Counted from the first letter of the stretch, positions 45,107 to 55,952 are shown. The stretch is DNA of 64,000 nt from Isoetes taiwanensis (GCA_021234155.1 JAJEKV010000035.1:1364001-1428000), one strand, 5' to 3'. Program-made: numbers and translations. Notes: generated by a model not told the origin, from the sequence alone.

Positions 45107-46990
45107 CATCCCAAGTTTCGCAATTCTTATATTTTTAAAGGTATATGCTTTTGTTGGCTTCTGTGCCTTTAAGCCAATCTTACGAATGATATGCGTGTTT
45201 GTGCATAATGAAATATGAAGTTTATAATGTATGTTCCAATTTACCAACATGATAAATGGAATGGAACCATATATGCAAATGGAATGTTGAGATGTTTGAA
45301 TTTCATTCTTGTGGATGTTCCTAAATTTGCGTTTGCCTACACAAAGCATGTTTTTAGCAGATATGAGGTTATTGGTTATGGTTTTCTCGGTATCGTGTTT
45401 GATTAAGGTGGTGTTTTTGCAGGCAGTCAAACCACAAATGTGACTTGAAAGTTATAACTTGTTTGAATTTGACAGGTTAATGTTACATGGTTAATGCATT
45501 CTTACCATATCGTATTCATTCATCCTCTTATCCATGAAGACTCCTTAAGTTTATGAAATTCGAGAAGTAGTGACGACAGCAGCAAGGGCATCAAACCTAC
45601 ACGTATTTGGGAACAGATGACCAATGGATGGGCAGATGTTTGTTCTAGAGAGTCATGTAACAACAAAAAAAAGTTCGACATGCATTGAGTATTGAGGAAG
45701 GCGGGATCATGTTGTGTCTAAAAGAAAATGTAATAGTTCTAAGAGATGCTAAACTGTAAGCGCAAAGGTGGGATTATGTTGTGCCTGATAAAAAAGCGAA
45801 TGGAAAATTATTTCACAAACCAATGACGTGCATGTAGGCTATGCCTGCGGTAACGATATGTTTTAATGGTTTAATGGTTAAAAGTTGAAATATTGGTTTC
45901 AACGTATGGTTGTTCCCCCCAGGTTGAGTCTATTGCACAAACGTTTTGGGTTACCTAGGTACACAAACCATAGTAGCTGACGTGTTGCCTTAGGGTTATT
46001 TGAAATAATGTCTAATGCCTTTGAAAAAAGTGATGATCTATAAACTAGGTACTGGAACCCAGTGGAATAGGCAGTGGAAGTTGTTCTGTTAGCATTAGCT
46101 ACTGTTGTTTGGGCAGACAATCATAGAGAAGGAATGAAGAGTAATTCTGATCAGAGGAGTTTGGGGTGGATAAAATTATAGTGAAGATTCAAGTGTCTCA
46201 ATTTGGAGGTGCAGATTGAGTCCCATCTATGGTCAGCCTTACATCATGTGCGGATAGAAGGATTTGTCTGAGTAAGAGTTCTCTGAAGAACTTCTGAAAA
46301 TAATAAATCTCAACCAATCGAGTTCCCTTTGTTGTAAAAGAACCCTCACAGGTTAGGCTTCATTTCTTGCAAATTAGCAGGCGAAGCCAGCACCCTGTGC
46401 AGTCATAGTAGTCGAACTCAAATGTGATTCTGAGTAAAGGGCCATGTCAATGTTGAATAGAAATTCTGAAGGGGGCCGGGGCTCACAGTTTGGTCCACGA
46501 ACTTGTGGAAGATGAAATCGAGAAAATATCCCCTTTGAGGTGCCAATATCGCAAGTTTGGCAATTCTTATATTTTTAAAGGCATATGGCATTGTTGGGTT
46601 GTGCACATATGAAATAATCTTACGAATAATATGTGTGTTTGTGCATGATGAAATAGGAAGTTTATAATGTGTGTTTCAATTTTGTATGCAAATCAAAGGT
46701 TGAGATGTTTGAAACTCACTCGTTTGGTATTCCTAAATTTGCATTCGTCTACACAAAGCACATGCACATTTTCTGCACGTATGACCATTATTGGTTATGG
46801 CTTTCTTGGTATTGTGTCTGACTAAGGTGGCATTTTTGCATGCAGTCAAAAAACAAATGTGACTTGAAAGTTATAACTTGTTTGAATTTGGCAAGTTCAT
46901 GTTACATGGTTAACACATTCTTACCATATTATATTCATTCATCCTCTTATAAGTTTATGAAATTCTTGAAGCAGTGACGACAGTAGCCAG
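45000..46990. repeat. Older internal direct repeat within the duplicated unit
   Basis: 45000-45560 (GAGTAAAGGGCCATGTCAATG ... TTACATGGTTAATGCATTCT) matches 46430-46950 at perhaps 80%. AT-rich; the 63-codon frame at 45215-45406 is open only in one repeat and looks accidental. The equivalent pair is present in copy 2 (55953-56400 and 57190-57700). Confidence 0.75.
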
Positions 46991-47104
46991 GGCACCAAAC
47001 CAGAAACGTATGGCCAATGGATGGGTAGATGATTGTGCTAGAGAGGCATGTAACAACGAAAAAAAGTTTTACATGCATTGAGTATTGAGGAAGGCGGCAC
47101 CATG

Positions 47105-47230
47105 TTGTATAGGGGAATGGAGGTTGGGATCCATTCCCTGTTTTGCAGGTGGGGTCCCGCGACCGGCATTAGCCGGGAGCGGGTCACCTGCAAAACTGGG
47201 AATGGAGGACCAATCTCCATTCCCCTACAA
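47105..47230. repeat. 125-bp hairpin upstream of gene A, copy 1
   Basis: Arms 47105-47151 and 47185-47230 are about 90% complementary (GGGGAATGGAGGTTGG ... CCAATCTCCATTCCCC; TTTTGCAGGTG ... CACCTGCAAAA). It could be a MITE with TTGTA ends or a regulatory stem. Confidence 0.85.
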
Positions 47231-47553
47231 AATAGAAATGGGGGAGCTATATTTTTTAGATCTCTCGCAAATCCAATGCTCTGCCTCTTGCGCGAAGAAC
47301 AGATGAGATCCATTAGAGTTTTTTTGGGATCACTTATTGTCCCAACCTCGATGCCAGCATGGAAATCGCGCGGCCAATGAGAATTTGGGGGGAAGTACGG
47401 GGCTTTTCTTCATCCATGCCCGCCTTCCCATGCCGGTGTCGTCAAGGTACGGGTTCGACATTATCCTTACCTACCTTGCCCGGAGGTTCGGTGGTAGGGA
47501 AGCAATAATTACAAATTATTCATACTGAATTACCGCCCAAATGTTGGGGTGTC

Positions 47554-47561
47554 TATAAGTA
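47554..47561 (+). promoter_or_regulatory. TATA box (TATAAGTA) of gene A, copy 1
   Basis: GGGGTGTCTATAAGTACCCC is preserved in copy 2 and is followed 25-35 bp later by a pyrimidine-rich CTCTTCTTTTCGC, a plausible start site. Gene A's ATG is 100 bp downstream. Confidence 0.5.
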
Positions 47562-47661
47562 CCCCCCCAACGGCTCTTCTTTTCGCGCCTCTCCATCCAG
47601 GTTTGCTAATGCTTTCAATGATTCAGACTGTTTGATCTAATTAATTTGCGGTTCATTTCGG

Positions 47662-48870
47662 ATGGCGATTACCTGGGTCACGGTGAGAACGATTTGCTAC
47701 CGCTTCAATATATTTCTTGGGAGCTTCATTACAATCCGACCGCCACTCAGAGGTCCTCACCGGGTGATCAAAGGCAGGAGAAATGTTATTTCATGTCATT
47801 GGAAGGCTATTGTTGTCGGGTTCGAGGTGAGAGGGGAAGTATATATCAAGGTGAGATACCTATACACACCGACAGACATGAGAAAAGAAAAGATAAGATC
47901 TCTAACGTAATTTCCCGAAGCCGTGCTAATTGTGAGTTTCATTATATCCGTGCTAATCCGTCATTCATTATATTTTGAAGAAATCAACTAATTGGGTTTC
48001 TGGTATCTCAAGGCTCTGTATTTCCGATGTGCTGGACCTGGAACCATCGAGTTCTATCACAAGCATCTTCCGTGCTTTCTATTATGATATTGGATCCTTG
48101 CTTTTTGAAAGTCAAACAGAAGTGCAGCTGCGGGAAAGGGGGATTTGGTTCTTAAAATATGAATCCTCGGAAAGGCAAAATTGTGGACTTACCATTGCCC
48201 CCATTATCACAAGCTTAGTTCCGCCCAATGAATTCGGTTCTCTGTTTCTTGCCAAGCTGAAATTGTCACAGAAATTTTTAGTGCTTTGAAGGAGAAAGGT
48301 GGAGTCCAGAGACACGTGAAAGTAAATATGCCCATCGATATGTTTATTACGTTGTTTAAGAATGTCGAGAATGTCAAGAAGACTTCAAAATGTTTTATCG
48401 TAAGTGATTGTCGGTTGTTTTCGGATGACATTTTATGTGATGAATGGTCATCCCGCCCGCATGAAGGAGTTGAGAAGGTACAAAGGTGATAAAGAAAGAA
48501 AGCGTTCAAATCAGGTATTGTATTCGAAAGCAAACAGTTTACATTACCTTCAAATACAGAAGATGGAGGGAAGTAAAAGAAGGGAGCAGATGGACGTGGG
48601 TTCCAGTGGAACAAGACGATGCTGATGGTACCCATTCTGCGGTCATTGACATTGCTATCTTCAAAAGTGGTCAATTGTTTAAAACCTTAAAAGTCGAAGA
48701 AGCATGGTCTTTATTTGATGTAAGAATTATTTTGGAATCAGAATGTGACTTAAACGTCTTCCATTTTTTGGTGGATGGTGTCAAGGTAGGAAAACGTAGG
48801 GAAGAGTTGTATACAACAAAGCTCAGATGCCTCTGTTTGTACTTTCTTTAAGTGAAAACAGCTTAAACAA
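47662..48870 (+). pseudogene. Gene A, copy 1: unidentified protein of about 400 codons
   Basis: The likely start is ATG 47662 (MAITWVTVRT), the first ATG opening a long frame after the TATA box; a short upstream ORF precedes it. Readable blocks in order, in shifting frames, are NVISCHWKAIVVGFEVRGEV, LYTPTDMRKEK, ERGIWFLKYESSERQNCGLT, EIFSALKEKGGVQRHVKVNM and then AVIDIAIFKSGQLFKTLKVE and FHFLVDGVKVGKRREEL. The C-terminal LFDVRIILE...FHFLVDGVKV stretch has the strand pattern of a ubiquitin-like fold, a weak guess only. Both copies break at different sites, yet block sequences are identical, so the reading frame may be intact in reality. I know no family. Confidence 0.4.
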
Positions 48871-48929
48871 ATAAATAACAATGGTGTTCTTGGGTTCAAA
48901 TCCCGGTGTTGTTTGCCAATAACTTTTAT

Positions 48930-49145
48930 AACCGCGGGCCACCGCACCGCGAAACATGTGGAGTTCGTGTAGTCGTGTTGTGTAGTTTCGCACCGTGGCC
49001 ACGGTGTAGTATGTTTTGTAGTTAACTTAATTTTGGCCTTCTTTTCGGCAAAATATCGCACCGTGGCCACGGTGTGAATAACGTATTGTTGTCTTTGGCG
49101 TTTATATTTTTTTCCTCAAGACCGTAGGGTTACGGTGCGGCGACA
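48930..49145. repeat. Palindrome cluster upstream of gene B, copy 1
   Basis: Four variants of a palindrome whose full form is TTTCGCACCGTGGCCACGGTGCGAAA. Clean ones are at 48986-49006 and 49056-49077; degraded ones are near 48932 and 49118. They lie between the end of gene A and the start of gene B. Confidence 0.85.
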
Positions 49146-49258
49146 TATTTCTCATCAGGACACTTAAGACATTTTAGTTTCGCGCCGTGAACTCGCAGGC
49201 ACTTACTTTTAGGCGATCAGGTTTTTTATTGCACTAAAGGAGGCGCTACAATTCCGCA

Positions 49259-50782
49259 ATGTCAAACGGCAGGTCAAAGAAAGCTTGGGAACAGTTCCAG
49301 GCATGGTATGACCAGATCGCCGAAGGAAAAGCAGTATCATTTGTCACACCCGGATGAGTTCGCTCAACAACGAAAACCCCAGTAGACGCCACGTAGTCTA
49401 CAATAACTTCTGCCTAACGGTAGATATAATCTCTGAGGCTAACAAACACATTGACGTGTATGGTCAGTACATTCAGAGCTTCATGGCCGTGGTAGAAACT
49501 GAAGCGCGTCCTTCTCCCTCGACTGGGAAGATTGTATTGAGTCTAAAGTCCTTTCTGAAGCTTTTTCCCAAAGATGACCATGATAAGGTTCGAAGGTCGT
49601 TCAAAAGACTGCCAGCCGACTTATGTGAGAAGGATGGGAAGGATAATTTATATCCAATTGACATCATGTTTGCTACTTACATGATATATACGGTTCCACC
49701 AACAGATAGGGAAGAACAACAGGTGAAGGCTATTGCAGAAACCTCGGTCCACCGTAGAGGAGGTATTTGATGCGGAGAAAGAGTAGGAACTGGTGGAAAA
49801 GCTCGACGAGGACGAGGATGAAGACGTAGACGAGCATGAAGAGAATCTTGATAGATGGGGTGTCACGGAAGCCTTGCCAGTTAACATAGGAAGGAAGGAC
49901 TATCTTCTTCTCCACGATATATCTTCCATTACTGGTTTGAGGGAAGATGAGGTCCTTGGACAAATCTATGCTTTCGTTGTTGGTCTAGACATTGACTTCA
50001 AGCCGGAAGTGCCTAGGGAGCTGCACGATCTCTTAACCTATGATGGAACTTCAATAGCTCCTGAGAATGCTTTTGATAGAGTTCTGGAGATGGCAGAAAT
50101 GGGCTTGAAGGAAGTCTCAGAAGTAAAGTTCGAGGCGAGTTCATCAGAAGCTAAAAAAGATAGTGCAAAACAAGTATCAAAGAGCGAATCAAGCTCTTCA
50201 AGGTCGTCCATCAACATTTCTACCAAAGGGGTTATTGCATCTGATGAAGTGGAGGTAAGCTACCATAAGTTTGCTTATTTTGTTAAGTGCCTAAGAACGA
50301 ATGTTTATTCTTGTGAGGAGATTTTTGTGGGCGATTTTTGCGCCGGACATGACAGAGTTACCCTTGGCGAGAGAAAAGTATCGCCCACTATATGGGCTAC
50401 CGATTATAAGGAGAGGTCATTGTGTTCCATTCTAAGTACAGCCCATATGGACCAGAAGGGGTCTTGAAACTCAAGGCCCTCTCGTTGATTGGTAATCATA
50501 TCCCATTATCTGCCAATTCTGATCGAGTAGTGGCTGTTAGGAGAGATATCGCCATGCATATTTTTGGTGGCTTTAGTATGTATTCTATGGCTGCGGTGAG
50601 AGGCTGCATTGGCCTTGTCCGGCGTGGATAAGGCTACAATTCGGGACTGACTTGGGAAGAGAGGGAGCCTCAGATTCCTCGCCTTATATGTACCTTTGGA
50701 TCTTTGGTGCCAGGAGGAATCCGAATTGGAAGAAGTCGAAGTGTCCGATGACCTACATGTTTCTAAGAAAATGAAGTTGTAA
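49259..50782 (+). pseudogene. Gene B, copy 1: unidentified protein of about 507 codons
   Basis: Start ATG 49259 (MSNGRSKKAWEQFQAWYDQI); the end TAA at 50780-50782 (KKMKL) is shared with copy 2. The order is an N-terminal helical part (IISEANKHIDVYGQYIQSF), KIVLSLKSFLKLFPK, LYPIDIMFATYMIYTVPPTD, an acidic linker (49775-49850, DEDEDEDVDEHEE), NIGRKDYLLLHDISSITGLR, a Ser-rich stretch (50160-50220) and a C-terminal part best read in copy 2. In copy 1 the frame is broken near 49360, 49770 and 50370-50640. A compact two-lobe protein with acidic and Ser-rich linkers could be structural or nucleic-acid-associated, but nothing I know matches. Confidence 0.4.
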
Positions 50783-50884
50783 CCATTGTCAATTAATGCA
50801 AAGACTTGTTTGAAATCTCCATTCTTGTTATATCGAACATAAACTCCAGTTTCATTTTAATTTGTTTTACGCTTCTATTTTACT

Positions 50885-51145
50885 TGCACCGCGGGCCACG
50901 CGGCGAAAACCGTGGTTGTTCGGTGGTTAGCACAACTAACCAATATTCGCACCGCGGGGTGGCCGGTTGGTGGGCACAAAGGTGCAAAATGACTATTCCA
51001 CATTCTGTGGGAAGGTCTCTTTCGCACCGTCGCCACGGTGCGAAAATGACTATTCCACATTCTGTGGGAAGGTCTATTTCGCACTGTCGCCACGGTGCGA
51101 AAATAGCGCCCAACGTTTTTGAGTGTGCAATTTTCGCGACCGTGA
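50885..51145. repeat. Palindrome cluster downstream of gene B, copy 1
   Basis: Contains TTTCGCACCGTCGCCACGGTGCGAAA (51020-51045) and a near-identical one at 51077-51102. These are part of a 57-bp tandem unit that also holds TTCCACATTCTGTGGGAA, itself a hairpin. Degraded versions are near 50886, 50947 and 51128. Together with the upstream cluster it brackets gene B. Confidence 0.9.
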
Positions 51146-51360
51146 CTACACAATAATCGCGGGTTTAATGCTTATCTGAATTTAGAATCTACATGTAAGG
51201 AAAATGGCCAAGAGCTTTCCAAATTGAAAATGTGCGGTAAATAGACGGATCACATGTATCACTTATGGTTACATACTTATAACTCATATAAGAGGCATAG
51301 CATATACTTAGAACTCATATAAGAGGTATAGCATACATGAATCACGAAGTTCATTCGATC
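51146..51360. other. Spacer between gene B and the minus-strand gene
   Basis: Contains a near-tandem CTTATAACTCATATAAGAGGCATAGCATA (51279 and 51310). No coding. Confidence 0.5.
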
Positions 51361-51369
51361 GTCGGGATC

Positions 51370-52640
51370 ATCATGAGCGGTAGTTGAGTGATGCGATTAA
51401 TCTCATAGACGCGACGCTCTGGAACCCCAAAGGTGGATAACAACACGATAAAACCCTCCAGAAGAACGATTTCGACCCTCTGCTACTCCTTCCAGCCAGG
51501 GATCAAGGGGGATACCCCTCTGAGAACATCTATAAAGATCATTACATGTCATAGTGCAAGTAATGGAGTCCATATCTTCGGGACGAGGAGGCAAGGTAGA
51601 CCCCTGTAATAAGAATAACCGGCCGAGACATAGCAAATGGATGCCTTACGCATTGAGTGGAGCCCGTACTTATATCGAGCGAAATTATTGACATGCCTTC
51701 AGAAGACATTATTGGTTATACATACGAGCATAATGTACAAAATACACATGTATATAATGTACGTATATAGCATATATACCTTCTGAGTATTGATTTAGGG
51801 GGACTCTTCTGAGTCATTGTCACCAGGCACCCCAGTGATCTTTTCTATCATGTACATTTAATGCTCTCTATTCCATATTAGATGGATGATAACATCGAAG
51901 GGATCAGGATAATAGCGAGGATTGAGAGCGGCAGTGGTCATCCAGTCTTCCATGGGTATTTCTCGCTCGCGACACTGCTTGAAGTTTTCGTGATTCATCT
52001 TGCAGGTAATGGAATCACGTTCAGGACCAGAATGAGACCACATGGCTAGACGGAGGCCAATGTTGCTGCACTCGGCAATTTGATGTATATTTATACCCAC
52101 CAAAATTATTGATGGTATATACCCACCAAAATTATTGATGGTATATACATAGAAATTATTGGATCATATACATACTTGTATGGTACTCGTATGCTACATG
52201 AGCTACAATGATCTTGGTGAATGCGTGAGAAATAGTGTCAAACTTGATCCATGGCTGCAATCCAAAGCGTAAATATAATGTGCATTATATAGCATATATA
52301 CCGATTTCTTTTAAATAGGCATCTATGCCTTCATTGTCTTTAATACGCTTCTTGTTTCTGGCGTTGCTCTTTGCCTCACTGTCTGCTCCTTTCTGCATGC
52401 TCATTATTTGCTCATCGCTCTACTAGTTGTTCCTTATGCGCTCCACTAGTTTCTTGCAAATGGTAACTTTGCAACAACATCCTCATTGGGCTGATCGGAA
52501 TACCGCAAGCATCGGTAAATACGTGCACTTTTGATGATTTTTTGCAACTTTTGGGAGCATCGATGGCGTCACGGTCCAACCACAGAGCTTGCAAGGCAGC
52601 TGATCAACTTCATTAATCGATCGCTATACTCGTCATCTCC
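51370..52640 (-). pseudogene. Spliced minus-strand gene with possible C2HC zinc finger, copy 1
   Basis: From the right, PCKLCGWTVTPSMLPKVAKN followed by HQKC (about 52595-52530) gives C-x2-C-x15-H-x3-C, reminiscent of a BED-type finger. Then come a KEQLVERM segment and a basic exon (RNKKRIKDNEGIDAYLK) ending at GTATATAT (about 52294). The next exon after TTGGATTGCAG reads PWIKFDTISHAFTKIIVAHV and ends at GTATGT (about 52170). Two related terminal exons follow: ERDSITCKMNHENFKQCRER...DVIIHLIW (52070-51858) and EDMDSITCTMTCNDLYRC...YRVVIHLW (51604-51403). Introns have plant-like borders. Phases agree better in copy 2. The start codon is unresolved. Confidence 0.35.
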
Positions 52641-52645
52641 CTCCA

Positions 52646-52849
52646 TTGGAGGAGATCAATTCGAGTCAAGCAAGGTTCACTCTAAGTGCTTTGGGACTTC
52701 TTGAACCCCCCTCAGATTTAGAAGATAGGCTAGAACAGTTGAAGGACATGCTTTTCCATGGTTTCATGGCCTACTCTCTGGATCAGTATGTTTCTCTGGT
52801 CATTCCTACTAGTGAGAAGAATAGGATTTATATCCTCATTGAACTTTAA
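52646..52849 (+). CDS. 67-codon ORF, identical in both copies, copy 1
   Basis: MEEINSSQARFTLSALGLLE ... DQYVSLVIPTSEKNRIYILI, stop TAA, is identical to 63410-63613, while neighbouring sequence differs by indels. The start codon overlaps the start region of the minus-strand gene, so the pair would be divergent. No family is recognised; it could be an exon of a larger gene. Confidence 0.3.
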   Translation: MEEINSSQARFTLSALGLLEPPSDLEDRLEQLKDMLFHGFMAYSLDQYVSLVIPTSEKNRIYILIEL

Positions 52850-53215
52850 GACTTCCATTACAAATCTTTTTTGTGGATATTGGTAAGCTCCTATTCCGTT
52901 CCTTGACTTCAACATCCGTGCCCGAAAGTGGGATACAATTCCTTGGGATACACGTGACCTATGGCTACATAGCACACAGCACATAATACGTACATATCAC
53001 AGGTAAAGATACTCCATTGGAATATGTGTATAAAGTGGTATAAAGATTTTCATAGAAATTAAGTATATAAGCAAGTGATTTTCGTGTAATTAAGTAACAT
53101 CCTTATCTTATCATGTATTATCTTGGCAATCTTACACTTTTAGTGTAATTGAATGATATCTTCTACCATTTTCCTTGTATTTTTCATGTGATTGTTCTAT
53201 TTGTGGTCATATTAA

Positions 53216-53797
53216 ACCGTAGCTACCGGTCTTGAAATCGCTTCGATTATAAATTATTGAAGGGCCTATTTCGTGCACCGTGGCTACGATCTGAAAATAC
53301 ATAGATTCCGTTTTGTTACCACCACCGAATGGTATAATACTTTCAAAGCATTATTGGTATTATTCTTCATCATTCTTGGTATTATACTTCAACAGTATTA
53401 GTATTATACTTCAACATTATTGGATTCATAGCTATAAATTCTTTCAGCTTGCTTTCACTTCTGACCTTTGTTCCATGTTTTCACCTTGCTTTCACTTCTT
53501 GGTCTTCCTTGTTCCTTGCTACTTGATCTTGATGCTTGTTCTTCGCTACTTCATCTTGTTCCTTGCTCTTGATCTTGCTACTTCATCTTGTTCCTTGCTC
53601 CATGATCTTCCTTGTTTTTTGATCTTCTTGCTCCTTGATCGTCCTTGATCCTTGCTTCTTGCTACTTGATCTTGATGCTCCTTGCTACATGATCTTCGTG
53701 CTCCTTGTTCTTTGCTACTTGATCTTCGTTCTCAAATGCACATCAGAATTACTTGAAATATTATTGTAATAGCCAAGCAGACCTTGATTACCCTTAC
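53216..53797. repeat. Single palindrome remnant and CTTGATCTT minisatellite
   Basis: TTTCGTGCACCGTGGCTACGATCTGAAA at about 53259-53287 is a degraded palindrome. 53440-53735 is a pyrimidine-rich array of CTTGCTACTTGATCTTGATG-like units (period about 20-30 bp, imperfect). ACAGTATTAGTATTATACTTCAACATTATTGG lies just before it. No coding. Confidence 0.75.
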
Positions 53798-54075
53798 AGG
53801 CAAAATGAATAAGCCCCGATGGAGAATGAAATTCAGGATGTCTTCTGGTGATCGGATCGATGGGATACAGTTCCCCACGCGCCCAGAGATCAATATTCAT
53901 TGCACCAGAAGCTCGAAGAGCATTCTCATCGACCTGTTCCTTCCGATTATATTGATTTTTGTAGGGCAAGCAGTTCTTGGGCACCTCCACCGGGAATTGG
54001 CCTTTCGGTTTTACGTATTCAAAAAGAATTACTCATTATCATTGCGAAATTAATAGAACAGTTACCTCTCGCCAT
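53798..54075 (-). CDS. Possible host gene start: two exons with a 64-bp intron
   Basis: Exon 1 (54075-54066) is ATGGCGAGAG before GTAACT. Exon 2 (54001-53798) follows CCGAAAG and continues the frame for 68 codons: MARGQFPVEVPKNCLPYKNQ, then VDENALRASGAMNIDLWARG, ELYPIDPITRRHPEFHSPSG and a donor GTAAGGG. About 170 bp of 5'-UTR-like sequence precedes it. The clean splice, phase and codon use suggest a real gene start. I do not recognise it. The next exon is not evident before the pyrimidine array, so it may be cut by the duplication boundary. It could also be the true 5' part of the spliced minus-strand gene farther left. Confidence 0.4.
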
Positions 54076-55952
54076 AGATCGAATTCGTGAGTCGGCGTGA
54101 TCGCTTTCCGAGCTCCACGGTCCGGCTGACCAAATTGATGCAATTCTTCGCCAAAATCTGAAGGAAAACTAGAGAATTCCTTCGGATTTGGGCGAGGATT
54201 GACATCAAAACTAAATTCGAAATTCCCTCCAAAGCTTTGGCGCCCAATTGAGGCATTCTTGAGGTGTCCCGCTCGAAGCTACTCTTTGTAGCTTCAGTTC
54301 GGTGGGAAGGTGGGGGGAGGAGGGATTTAGGCGTAATGAGTAAAGCAACAAGTAATAATGACGTTTACGTGTTCGGGTTGCTCGGGGCTAAGGTTAGGTT
54401 AAGGTTCGTGGGGGCTTTTTGCCCATACCTGCAAGTTCGGGTACCAACTAAAATCCAAATTTGGGAAGGGCTTACAAGGGCGTTAATAGACTCCACCAAA
54501 CCTCTAATGCGATGCTTCTGCCTCTTGCTGCTTGCAAAGAACAGATCAAGTTTCTATTCCAACCTGTTGCGTAGCTATTCATATATTGCTTTCATGAAGA
54601 GAGTAACCTCTTGCCTTTACCTTATTGTTTTCGCGAAGCTTTACATGCAAGAACTTCGAATCGAAGCAAAGCCAAGAAGTTTTGCTTCTAAGATCTCAAA
54701 AGCGTAACCAAAGAACTCGGCGAGCCAAGAAGTTTTTGCCAATAACTCGAAAGCGAGCTACTTGGCCGAAGAACTATGGTGCCATAACCCTAGAGCCGAG
54801 CTCCCAGCAGAGCGGGCGCCATAACCCTAAAGAAACCCTAAACGAAACCTAAGCAGCCGATCACTCAGCATAGGGCTACCCAACTTCCATTCCGCTTCAT
54901 AGGGAATTGCCACGTGGCGTCACACTATTGCACCCCAGCAAAAAATAGCAACCCTATTTCTATTTTGTATATCATAGAAAATGTGAATAGTTATAAGAGA
55001 CGTTAGAAATTGGGCTCAGGGATAAAAGCCCAAGTGGGAAAAACGCAAGAAAAGCCAGGCCATATCTGGAAACGAAGGAGAGCTTGGAGCTTTAAAATCA
55101 CATCCAGGCAAAGAATCAAAATTCGAAGGGCTAGCAACAAAAATTGTGAGTTACAGGGGCGGTTGCTCAAGGATTTGTCTGGACAAATATAACAGGGGGT
55201 AATAAATACATACCAGCAAATCAAACTCTAAAATTGAAGCCAAAAATTAAACCCAACCAAAGAATTACCTCGTTTAGACATAGGATTTGACAAATGCCAG
55301 ACATGTTTTGTATCAGAGGCATATGTGCAGATGAAAAAGGAAAAAACAAATTAGTACAATACCCAGTAGGAAGGAGTTCCGAAATAAACAGAAACTGGAT
55401 TGGATCTGCTCTGACCGAAACCATTCGTAGAGCTTGATTCTTTCCAAACATATGCATTTTGATGGATTCCACCGACCGAGCAGACTTAATTTTCAAAATA
55501 TGATCCACATTGACAACAAGCTTCCTTTCGAAGCAAAGGATTGTGCTCAAAATTGTCTTTGAAACAGAAACATCAAACATGCAAGGCCACTACTGCAGAG
55601 ATCAAAGCTACACGGAGCCCAGCTCCAGTTTTCGCAGCAAATTCTTCAATGGGTCCTCCTTATTTGAGCTCCAATTTAGCCCCTTGAATGTAAAGGCCTC
55701 TGCCCCCTTCCATATTTCCTATCTTCTGCCCATAACCAGAAATCACTAGAATTCTAAAAACTAGAAATCACTGTAATTTCGTGCCCGAAAATAGATATAG
55801 ATATCTATAATTCCAAAAAGTCAGCTAGTAATTTTATATACAAGAAATTTATCGCGGCGGCCGAACATTTCTCTTCTCCAACCCGCTGCAAAAAAAGTTT
55901 TGTGCTAAGTTGAATAGATCTCAATTTTGGACATCCTTGAGATGCGAAAGAT
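54076..55952. other. Interval between duplication copies
   Basis: 54076-54260 is the probable 5' flank of the minus-strand gene. A telo-box-like AAACCCTAA lies near 54833 among several AACCCTA strings (54786-54842). A 119-codon minus frame (55580-55221) includes LVVNVDHILKIKSARSVESI but has no known family. Nothing links this spacer to the duplicated unit. Confidence 0.4.

Larger units (their letters stand above)
45107..53215. repeat. Large direct duplication, copy 1 (about 8.1 kb)
   Basis: Collinear with 55953-64000 at an offset of about 10.75-10.85 kb, starting ATCCCAAGTTTCGCAATTCT. The homology runs through all genes A, B, the minus-strand gene and the 67-codon ORF. It becomes weak near 53215, where copy 2 runs off the window. 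Substitutions are few; most differences are small clustered indels. Confidence 0.95.

Noticed and set aside
45215-45406. 63-codon ORF repeated at 56058-56249
   Set aside because: It is identical only because of the recent duplication. The older internal repeat (46650-46820) does not keep the frame.
47078-47380. 100-codon ORF starting at the hairpin
   Set aside because: It is read across the inverted repeat and is not preserved in copy 2.
48930-51145. Palindrome clusters as a CRISPR array
   Set aside because: Spacing is irregular, the interspersed sequence is duplicated rather than unique, and the genome is a plant.
54264-54707. 147-codon plus-strand ORF
   Set aside because: Composition is atypical, it lies in the probable 5' flank of the minus-strand gene, and there is no known domain.
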